Positions 10,806 through 17,234 of a stretch of 31,577 nucleotides of DNA are shown in pieces; the first letter of the stretch is position 1; every line of letters begins with the position of its first letter. Below the pieces are notes generated by a model that saw nothing but the letters and a program-made list of their open reading frames with translations, ran no database searches and had not been told where the DNA came from. This DNA comes from a virus. The stretch spans positions 1 to 31,577 of IMG/VR virus record IMGVR_UViG_3300027708_000223; one strand, given 5' to 3'. The translations under genes were made by a program, and so were the position numbers.

Positions 10806-10825
10806 AAATATAATTTCATGCCAAA
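10806..10825. repeat. 20-bp direct repeat, partner at 5127-5146
   Basis: Identical over 20 bases to 5127-5146; here 15 bases before a sigma54-type site. Confidence 0.7.
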
Positions 10826-10839
10826 TAACTTTTTTCTTT

Positions 10840-10855
10840 TTGGCACACCACTTGC
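10840..10855 (+). promoter_or_regulatory. Sigma54-type -24/-12 sequence before element copy 12
   Basis: TTGGCAC (10840-10846), ACCAC, TTGC (10852-10855). Predicted start about 10867, at the first base of the element. Confidence 0.6.
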
Positions 10856-10865
10856 GTTAAAACTT

Positions 10866-10950
10866 GATGTAAAGTATTGGTACATAAGCACTTAGGACGA
10901 ATTTGGCGGATAGAGATGATCATAAGTCCTTTGTTTATATACTCTTATGG
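10866..10950. repeat. Four-arm palindromic element, copy 12 (degenerate)
   Basis: GTAAAGTATT / AAGCACTTAG are kept, but the GC core is replaced by an AT-richer stretch. The right arms form CATAAG ... CTTATG followed by GGGGGTTTTTT. It closes the array. Confidence 0.7.
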
Positions 10951-11078
10951 CTGAGGGGGTTTTTTCGTTTCATTTTAGAACCAGAGGAAATCCTCGAAAA
11001 AGGCCGGGTGGTCCAAAAATAGTAGGCACCACCATATATAATTGGCCAGTTTATTAGCCAGTATTCCCCACCTTTAAT
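10951..11078. other. Noncoding boundary segment
   Basis: No credible gene. It holds a T6 run at 10961-10966, an inverted repeat GGTGGT ... ACCACC (about 11006-11033) framed by GGCC ... GGCC, and the downstream side of the - strand terminator at 11079. Confidence 0.5.
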
Positions 11079-11108
11079 AAAAAAGCCCCGGCATTTCTAC
11101 CAGAGGCT
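11079..11108 (-). terminator. Rho-independent terminator of 11136-11438
   Basis: On the - strand AGCCTC pairs with GGGGCT (plus inner GG/CC), then T6. Confidence 0.8.
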
Positions 11109-11135
11109 TTCTTAATCAAACTTACCAGAAACATT

Positions 11136-11438
11136 CTAGTAAGAATACAATCGGTTCATTGGACCATAATTCCAATGTTTCCAACAAGGACTCCTTCTTT
11201 CAACCACCACCGGTTGACTATAATAATAAACTGGTGCCACCACATTCTGCATAACCGTTACCGGACGATAAACTATCACCGGGGCGGGCTGAACAACCAT
11301 TGGTTGAAGAACTGTAACAGGATACTGAACTACTGTATAGCCATATCCATACTGATAAGGCCCCCAACCATAATCTTGAGAGTATCCAGTTGTTCCTAAA
11401 ACTCCCACCATTAACATTGCCCACAATAAACTCTTCAT
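11136..11438 (-). CDS. Secreted Tyr/Val/Pro-rich protein (100 aa)
   Basis: A Sec signal peptide (MKSLLWAMLMVGVLGTTGYS, cleavage near residue 20) precedes a low-complexity chain: DYGWGPYQYGYGYTVVQYPV, then QPAPVIVYRPVTVM and APVYYYSQPVVVERR. I know such YGYG/YRPVTV-repeat exported proteins chiefly from planctomycetes. AAAGGAG lies 8 bases before the ATG. It has its own terminator. It may be cargo acquired from the host; the role (envelope change in the infected or lysogenised cell?) is open. Confidence 0.8.
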   Translation of the reverse strand: MKSLLWAMLMVGVLGTTGYSQDYGWGPYQYGYGYTVVQYPVTVLQPMVVQPAPVIVYRPVTVMQNVVAPVYYYSQPVVVERRSPCWKHWNYGPMNRLYSY

Positions 11439-11460
11439 AATTTTCTCCTTTAGTTAAGTA

Positions 11461-11491
11461 TAAAAAAAGAGGCCCAGCAATCTGCCGAGCC
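11461..11491 (-). terminator. Rho-independent terminator of 11518-11754
   Basis: GGCTC/GGGCC outer and GCA/TGC inner pairs, followed by TCTTTTTTT on the - strand. Confidence 0.85.
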
Positions 11492-11517
11492 CCATTTTAT
11501 CACTTTTGATGATGAAT

Positions 11518-11754
11518 TCAACCAGTGACAGTAGTATCCGACGATTCTGATGTTGTCACCACACGATTTTTACTAGGACGACCCCTTGGCTTCTTTAGTG
11601 CCAGCTTTCGTCTTTGTCTACGAACCATTGCTGTTGTGATATTTTGGCCAGTCATTTGACTCAATTTGACCCCCAAAACCTCATCACACAACAATGTATG
11701 ATTATTCTGAATAAACTCTGTTTCACTAGATGACCACTTTTTATATGTTGCCAT
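11518..11754 (-). CDS. Putative DNA-binding protein with AT-hook (78 aa)
   Basis: The N-terminal half (YKKWSSSETEFIQNNHTLLC, DEVLGVKLSQMTGQNIT, TAMVRRQRRKLALKK) reads as a SANT/homeodomain-like helix-turn-helix. It is followed by an AT-hook-like PRGRPSK and a Ser/Thr tail. It sits divergent to the late block at the switch between - and + transcription, so it could regulate that switch (inference). Confidence 0.65.
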   Translation of the reverse strand: MATYKKWSSSETEFIQNNHTLLCDEVLGVKLSQMTGQNITTAMVRRQRRKLALKKPRGRPSKNRVVTTSESSDTTVTG

Positions 11755-11775
11755 TTTTTACTTTCCTGAATAAAG

Positions 11776-11803
11776 TTGACTAAAAGTGTAAGAACTCTAT
11801 TAT
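11776..11803 (+). promoter_or_regulatory. Possible promoter for the + strand block
   Basis: TTGACT (11776-11781), 16 bp, TATTAT (11798-11803). Faces 11839-12003. Moderate match only. Confidence 0.45.
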
Positions 11804-11838
11804 AGTAGTAGTTGACAAGTTTAGCGCAAGGAGAGAAT

Positions 11839-12003
11839 ATGACTAATCCTGAATTTAATATTGTCGATTCCATATTGACCGTTAAAGCATCCGGAACAGA
11901 CCTCAATATCGACCAAGATCTATCACTTCCTCAAGGAAAGAGTATAGCTCAGTTATTATATGACCAAGAAAATTACCCAGTCAAAGAAGACCCCCAAGAA
12001 TAA
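11839..12003 (+). CDS. Small protein, unknown function (54 aa)
   Basis: Start at ATG 11839 (MTNPEFNIVDSILTVKASGT), with AAGGAGAG just upstream. Then DLNIDQDLSLPQGKSIAQLL. Short beta-rich protein opening the + strand block. The next gene overlaps it by 44 bases. No family recognised. Confidence 0.7.
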   Translation: MTNPEFNIVDSILTVKASGTDLNIDQDLSLPQGKSIAQLLYDQENYPVKEDPQE

Positions 12004-12634
12004 AACTCTTCCTGATCAATTGCCCCACGGTGTTACTGAAAAAGAGTTCCTATCAGTATTAGATAATATAAGCAAAAGATTAGGCCACAAATTTAAATTT
12101 GGCTATCATAGTTTTGAAGATATGAAGCAACAAGCTGCTATATTTGCTTTGGAAGGTCTACAAAAATATGATAATAAAAGACCTCTTGAAAACTTTTTAT
12201 GGACCCACGTTAGAAATCGCCTCTTCAACTATAAAAGAGATAACTATCAAAGGCCCGATAAACCCTGTTTAACTTGTCCCCTATATGATGCTCATTGTAA
12301 AAAATCCACCAGTGGTTGTTTAGAATATGACAATAAGACCGACTGTGAATTATATCAAACATGGGATGCCAGAAATTCATCCAAAAAGAACATTATGAAA
12401 CCCATAGGAATGGATGATGTTCAAGATGCCTCCCACAACCACCACAAAACCACCGATGTTCCCAATGCTGTTTTTAACAAACAAATAATTGACCTATTAG
12501 ACCAACACATTCCTGCACAATATCGTGAAATTTATCTTAGACTCAAATATGGAGAAAAGATATATAAAAGCGATATGAACAAATTACTTTCCATTATTCA
12601 AGATGTCTTAAGAGAACATGGTTATGAATACTAA
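11960..12634 (+). CDS. Phage RNA polymerase sigma-like factor with Cys-rich insert (224 aa)
   Basis: FEDMKQQAAIFALEGLQKYD followed by KRPLENFLWTHVRNRLFNYK matches region 2 of sigma70-family factors (core RNA polymerase binding and -10 recognition). Residues about 102-132 carry six Cys (CLTCPLYDAHC ... GCLEY ... DCELY), a likely zinc-binding insert. A C-terminal helical part (QYREIYLRLKYGEKIYKSDM) may stand for region 4. Placed at the head of the structural genes, it is a good candidate for the late sigma factor. Confidence 0.75.
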   Translation: MTKKITQSKKTPKNKTLPDQLPHGVTEKEFLSVLDNISKRLGHKFKFGYHSFEDMKQQAAIFALEGLQKYDNKRPLENFLWTHVRNRLFNYKRDNYQRPDKPCLTCPLYDAHCKKSTSGCLEYDNKTDCELYQTWDARNSSKKNIMKPIGMDDVQDASHNHHKTTDVPNAVFNKQIIDLLDQHIPAQYREIYLRLKYGEKIYKSDMNKLLSIIQDVLREHGYEY

Positions 12635-13457
12635 AGGCCCCAAAAAGCGTGGACAACTAGGACTTGATGAAGAAAAATATATAAGAGATAATATATTAAG
12701 TTTGCCTATTGAAACTATTGCTGAAAATTTAAATCGGTCAACCGCCCCAATTCAAAGATACATTGATGAGGCCCGACTAACTCAAGATCCCGAAGAGGCC
12801 ACAGATGACCGCGTTCTACGTCAGAAACTTCATGGCAAAAACTTCTGGATAGAAATTAAAAGGCAGTTTGATGAAGACAGCGGAGAACTAGAATACTTTG
12901 AAAGTTTATGGATTAATTTAATTAGACAGTTTAGAGAAGACGTTTTGCCCGCCGAAGAACTTCAGATCAAACAATTTATCACTATCGACATTCTTATTAA
13001 TAGAAGTATGAAAGAACGCAAACGTCACATTAGTGAAACTGAAAAACTACAAAAGCAAGTTGATAAAGAATATGACAAATCGGAAACCGAAAGAGATATT
13101 CCCAAACTTGTTAATATGGAAACCCAATTAAGTTTCGCCCGTAATAGCATTGCCAATTACACTAATGAATATACTAAGCTGCTCAACGAACAACAAAAGA
13201 TCAGCAAGGATCTTAAAGCGACCAGAGAGCAAAGAATCAAAAGAATCGAAGACGGCAAAAGTTCTTGGGTGGGTTTGATAAGAATGTTAGAAGATGAAGA
13301 AATTAGAGAGCGTGAGGGGCGTGAGATGGAAATTATTAGCATGGCAACTGATAAGGTAATGCTCACACTAGAAGGTTATCATCAATATGCCGATGGGGGA
13401 ATTGACAGTCCATTTTTAACAGCAGAAAGCGTTTTAGAAAAAGAGGATAAAGAATGA
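12618..13457 (+). CDS. Putative terminase small subunit (279 aa)
   Basis: The N-terminal 50 residues hold a helix-turn-helix of the type LGLDEEKYIRDNILSLPIET / IAENLNRSTAPIQRYIDEAR. A long charged helical region follows (KQVDKEYDKSETERDI, KDLKATREQRIKRIEDGKSS). DNA-binding head plus coiled coil, just ahead of the packaging genes, suits TerS. No sequence-specific signature confirms it. Overlaps the previous gene by 17 and the next by 4 bases. Confidence 0.55.
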   Translation: MVMNTKGPKKRGQLGLDEEKYIRDNILSLPIETIAENLNRSTAPIQRYIDEARLTQDPEEATDDRVLRQKLHGKNFWIEIKRQFDEDSGELEYFESLWINLIRQFREDVLPAEELQIKQFITIDILINRSMKERKRHISETEKLQKQVDKEYDKSETERDIPKLVNMETQLSFARNSIANYTNEYTKLLNEQQKISKDLKATREQRIKRIEDGKSSWVGLIRMLEDEEIREREGREMEIISMATDKVMLTLEGYHQYADGGIDSPFLTAESVLEKEDKE

Positions 13458-14434
13458 AAACAGCATTAGTAACGGGAATTACTGGACAAGACGGATCTTA
13501 TTTAGCAGAACTCTTATTAGAGAAAAACTATAGGGTGGTGGGACTTCATCGAAGATCTAGTACTAATAATTTTGAAAGAATACGTTCCATAGTGGGAAAT
13601 GTTAATTTTTTACTAGAAGAATTTGATCTAACAGATCCTTCGGGAATTAACAGAATCGTAGATCAATATCAGCCACAAGAGTTTTATAATCTGGGCGCTC
13701 AAAGTCATGTGGGAACTAGCTTTAAACAACCTACCACAACCTTTGAAATTAATACGGTGGGAGTAGTTAATATATTAGAGAGTATTCGCAACTTATCTCC
13801 TAATACAAAATTTTATCAGGCTAGTACTAGTGAAATGTTTGGGCGAAATTATAGTGAGGGGCCAGATGGTAGTAAATATCAAAATGAAAATACATTAATG
13901 CTTCCTCAAAGTCCTTATGGTGTTGCCAAGCTGGCTAGTTATCACATGGTGGAAATATATCGGTCTTCCTATGGATTATTTGGCTGTTCTGGCATTTTAT
14001 TTAATCATGAGAGCCCCAGACGAGGAGAGAATTTTTTAACTCGTAAGGTGACTAAGTATATAGGACAACTAGTAAAAGGATTAACTAAGGAAAAATTGAA
14101 ACTGGGTAATTTAGATGCTCAAAGAGACTGGGGACATGCTAAAGATTATGTAAGAGCAATGTATCTTATGTTGCAGCAAGACTCTCCAGAGGATTTTGTA
14201 ATTGCCACAGGAAGAACTCGATCTGTACATGAATTTGTGGAAACAGCCTTTAAACTAATAAATGCTAATTATCAAGATCATGTTGAAATTGATAGCGACT
14301 TATTCCGACCGGCCGAAGTAGAATTTCTTAAGGGGGATGCTACTAAAGCAGAGACCAAGCTAAATTGGAAGCCAGAGATTTCCTTTGAAGATTTAATTAT
14401 GGATATGATTAATAACGATATTATGATGAAATAA
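13454..14434 (+). CDS. gmd: GDP-mannose 4,6-dehydratase
   Basis: NAD(P)-dependent extended SDR enzyme that turns GDP-mannose into GDP-4-keto-6-deoxymannose, precursor of fucose, rhamnose and related sugars. Seen: VTGITGQDGSYLAELLLEK (GxxGxxG nucleotide loop), LHRRSSTNNFERI, catalytic S/T in STSEMFG, the YxxxK in SPYGVAKLASYHM, the family-typical GILFNHESPRRGENFLTRKV and the end RPAEVEFLKGDATKAETKL. 326 residues is near full family length. Start overlaps the upstream stop (ATGA). In a late phage operon it probably feeds a sugar to the glycosyltransferase at 29510. Confidence 0.95.
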   Translation: MKTALVTGITGQDGSYLAELLLEKNYRVVGLHRRSSTNNFERIRSIVGNVNFLLEEFDLTDPSGINRIVDQYQPQEFYNLGAQSHVGTSFKQPTTTFEINTVGVVNILESIRNLSPNTKFYQASTSEMFGRNYSEGPDGSKYQNENTLMLPQSPYGVAKLASYHMVEIYRSSYGLFGCSGILFNHESPRRGENFLTRKVTKYIGQLVKGLTKEKLKLGNLDAQRDWGHAKDYVRAMYLMLQQDSPEDFVIATGRTRSVHEFVETAFKLINANYQDHVEIDSDLFRPAEVEFLKGDATKAETKLNWKPEISFEDLIMDMINNDIMMK

Positions 14435-14437
14435 ATA

Positions 14438-14707
14438 ATGTTTAGAAACTATAAAGACCCCAAATATAAACAGTGGAGATTATCAGTATATAAAAGAGAT
14501 AAGAACCATTGTCGGTGGCCAGGGTGTAATTTAAAAAGGAAACTTAATGCTCATCACATAATGACTTGGGCCAAATTTCCTGGCTTAAGGTTTGAGGTTA
14601 GTAATGGAATAACATTGTGTAAATATCATCATGACCTTATTAAAGGTATGGAAGATATCTATGCTCCTACATTTTTAAAGATTCTTGCCAATGACAGACT
14701 ACAATAA
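14438..14707 (+). CDS. HNH endonuclease (89 aa)
   Basis: CRWPGC (residues about 25-30), LNAHHIMTWAKFPGLRFEVS, NGITLCKYHHDLIKG: Cys zinc ligands, the HH catalytic pair, the central Asn and a second C..HH group form a complete HNH. Small HNH proteins next to terminase often help cut DNA during packaging; a homing role is the alternative. Starts 4 bases after the dehydratase stop. Confidence 0.9.
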   Translation: MFRNYKDPKYKQWRLSVYKRDKNHCRWPGCNLKRKLNAHHIMTWAKFPGLRFEVSNGITLCKYHHDLIKGMEDIYAPTFLKILANDRLQ

Positions 14708-15176
14708 TTTTGAAATCATCATAGACACTAGAGAACAACAACCCTGGGTCTTTGATCATCATTCAGTATCCTCAGAAAAGCTTGATACAGGAGACTATTC
14801 TGTAAGGGGGCTTGAAGAGATATTGTGCATTGAGAGGAAAAAGAGCGTTAGCGAAATAGCCAACAATATCACAGAAAAAAGATTCAAAGATGTTGTTGAC
14901 CGCATGAAGCAATATAAATATTCATTTTTATTATTTGAATTTGATTTAGAAGATATTCTCATTTATCCAGTAAGCTCAACTGTTCCAAAGAAAATGTGGG
15001 ACAAGATTAAAATCTCTCCAAATTTTATAATCAAGCATCTAGTAGAACTACAAGTGTTTTTTAATATAAAGGTTCTTTTTTGCGGCTGTCCATCCAATGC
15101 CGAAAGAATGGCTTTATCCATCATGAAAAAGGTATACGAAATTGAAGGACCACCAAAACCAAAAGAAAATATTTGA
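14691..15176 (+). CDS. ERCC4/XPF-type nuclease domain protein (161 aa)
   Basis: FEIIIDTREQQPWVF, KLDTGDYSV, LCIERKKSVSEIANNI and RFKDVVDRMKQYKYSFLLFE follow the GDxnERKx3D-type motif order of the ERCC4 nuclease fold (D..., GDY, ERK). I start at ATG 14691. It overlaps HNH by 17 bases and the terminase by 35. It would cut branched or flapped DNA, perhaps resolving concatemers before packaging. Confidence 0.85.
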   Translation: MTDYNNFEIIIDTREQQPWVFDHHSVSSEKLDTGDYSVRGLEEILCIERKKSVSEIANNITEKRFKDVVDRMKQYKYSFLLFEFDLEDILIYPVSSTVPKKMWDKIKISPNFIIKHLVELQVFFNIKVLFCGCPSNAERMALSIMKKVYEIEGPPKPKENI

Positions 15177-17178
15177 AGATGCTTGGTTGAATCTTGGAGA
15201 TGTCTCCGAGCTTATTCTTCCAAATAATCCAATGATACACAGAATCAAGAAGGATATAGAAAATCCTGACTTGCATCTTCTTAGACTTTTAAAAAATCCC
15301 AAATACTTAGGATCAACATGTAAACTTCTCTTTAATATAGAACTCCATCCTATTCAAATTGCTATTCTTCAAGAATTTTGGAATCGACCTTTCCCTATGT
15401 ATATAGCTTCTCGTGGTTGGGGTAAGTCATTCCTTCTTGCTTTGTATTCGGTTTTACGATGTATGTTTTATCCTGGAACCAAGATTGTTATTGTGGGTGC
15501 TGCATTTAGACAGAGTAAAATTATCTTTGAATACATGGAAACAATATGGAGAGGTAGTCCGATTCTAAGAAGTATTTTCAATGGTAATGATGATGGCCCA
15601 AGAAGAGACGTTGATCGATGTACTATTCGTTTGGGTGATAGCTGGACTATTGCCGTTCCAATGGGCGATGGTAGTAAGATTAGAGGTTTAAGAGCACACA
15701 TCATTATCGCTGACGAATTTGCATCTATTAGTCCGGACATTTATGAAACGGTAGTATCAGGTTTCGCTGCTGTATCTGCTAGTCCTATTCAGAATGTAAA
15801 AGAACATGCGAAAAAAGCAGCAATGAGTGAGGCTGGATTATGGAACGAAGAATTAGAAGCACTAGATACAAAGATGGGTAATCAAGCTATAATATCCGGT
15901 ACTGCTGATTATTCCTTTAAACATTTTGCTAGTTACTGGAGAAGATATAAAGCTATTATTGAAAGCAAGGGAGATGTAAGAAAACTTGAGGATCTTTTTA
16001 AGGGAGAAGTTCCTGGTAATTTCAACTGGAAAGATTATTCAATCATTCGTATCCCATACGAATTAATTCCTAAAGGTTTCATGGATGATAAACAGGTTAG
16101 TAGAGCCAGAGCTACTATTCATACTGGTATCTATAATATGGAATATGCTGCATGTTTTACAGCAGATAGTGATGGATTCTTTAAAAGAAGCTTAATTGAA
16201 AATTGTGTTGTTAATGATTCTAATCCTATTGTTATAAATAGTAAACCTATTATATTTGATCCTATCGTTACTGGTAATACATCTCTTCAATATGTTTATG
16301 GGATAGATCCAGCATCCGAACAAGATAACTTTAGTATTGTTGTACTAGAACTACATCCTGATCATAATAGAATCGTATATGTATGGACTACTAATAGAAG
16401 TAATTTTAAAGAAAGACAAAAAACAGGACTAGTAAAAGAGTATGATTTTTATGGATTCTGTGCTAGAAAGATTCGCAACCTTATGAAAACATTTCCTTGT
16501 GCTAGAATCGGCATGGATGCACAAGGTGGTGGTGTGGCAATTGAAGAAGCTTTACATGACCCTAGTAAACTAGAAGACGGAGAACATCTTATCTGGCCAG
16601 TTATAGATTACAATAAAGCTAGAGACACAGATGACCAAGCTGGTTTACATATGCTAGAACTAGTTCAGTTTGCCAAGGCTGATTGGACAGCTCAAGCTAA
16701 TCATGGATTAAGAAAAGATTTAGAAGACAAAGTATTATTGTTTCCTAGATTTGATTCTTTAACATTAGGTTTAGCTTTAGATAAAGAAGGAAAAGATATT
16801 TTAGGTTCTGATCTAAATCCTATCTATGATAGTCTTAGTGAATGTATATTAGAAATTGAAGACCTAAAGAGTGAATTGACAACTATTGTAATGACACAAA
16901 CTAGCACAGGTTCTGGTGGACGAGACCGATGGGATACTCCAGAAGTCAAATTGCCTAATGGTAAAAGAGGTCGATTAAGAAAAGACCGATATAGTGCTTT
17001 AGTTATTGCTAATATGCTTGCTAGACAAATGAATAGAGCTTTACAGGCTGTTAAGTATGAAGTTATAGGTGGAAATGCCAAAGATGTTGTAGGTCAAAAA
17101 GGCAGTATGTACAAGGGACCAGACTGGTTTACATCCTCAGCAAATGATGACGATATTTATACAGGTATTTATAGATAA
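15142..17178 (+). CDS. terL: Terminase large subunit
   Basis: Packaging ATPase and nuclease. Residues 87-99 give a Walker A variant (YIASRGWGKSFLL), residues 187-193 Walker B (IIIADEF). The C-terminal half carries the RNase H-like nuclease acids: YGIDPASEQDNFSIVVLEL, RIGMDAQGGGVAIEEAL, GSDLNPIYDSLSECILE. 678 residues is at the long end of the family. Start is TTG 15142, with AAAAGG about 9 bases upstream; no in-frame ATG occurs before residue 31. It overlaps the ERCC4 gene. Confidence 0.95.
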   Translation: MKDHQNQKKIFEDAWLNLGDVSELILPNNPMIHRIKKDIENPDLHLLRLLKNPKYLGSTCKLLFNIELHPIQIAILQEFWNRPFPMYIASRGWGKSFLLALYSVLRCMFYPGTKIVIVGAAFRQSKIIFEYMETIWRGSPILRSIFNGNDDGPRRDVDRCTIRLGDSWTIAVPMGDGSKIRGLRAHIIIADEFASISPDIYETVVSGFAAVSASPIQNVKEHAKKAAMSEAGLWNEELEALDTKMGNQAIISGTADYSFKHFASYWRRYKAIIESKGDVRKLEDLFKGEVPGNFNWKDYSIIRIPYELIPKGFMDDKQVSRARATIHTGIYNMEYAACFTADSDGFFKRSLIENCVVNDSNPIVINSKPIIFDPIVTGNTSLQYVYGIDPASEQDNFSIVVLELHPDHNRIVYVWTTNRSNFKERQKTGLVKEYDFYGFCARKIRNLMKTFPCARIGMDAQGGGVAIEEALHDPSKLEDGEHLIWPVIDYNKARDTDDQAGLHMLELVQFAKADWTAQANHGLRKDLEDKVLLFPRFDSLTLGLALDKEGKDILGSDLNPIYDSLSECILEIEDLKSELTTIVMTQTSTGSGGRDRWDTPEVKLPNGKRGRLRKDRYSALVIANMLARQMNRALQAVKYEVIGGNAKDVVGQKGSMYKGPDWFTSSANDDDIYTGIYR

Positions 17179-17234
17179 CAGTGTATAAAAACATTAATTG
17201 AATTGCAATTACATTACAATAGTATTAAAAAAAT

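Noticed and set aside
701-10950. CRISPR array
   Set aside because: Repeats are 85 bp, spaced about 1 kb with genes between, internally palindromic and divergent. No spacers or cas genes.
701-10950. Integron cassette array with attC sites
   Set aside because: Layout is similar (small genes in one direction, palindromic site after each), but the arms lack the GTTRRRY / RYYYAAC core of attC, units have their own promoters, and no integrase is seen.
701-10950. The four-arm elements as ordinary rho-independent terminators
   Set aside because: Position after genes fits, but no T-run follows on the - strand and the 12 copies conserve arm sequence rather than just a stem. Only copy 12 has a T-run, on the + strand.
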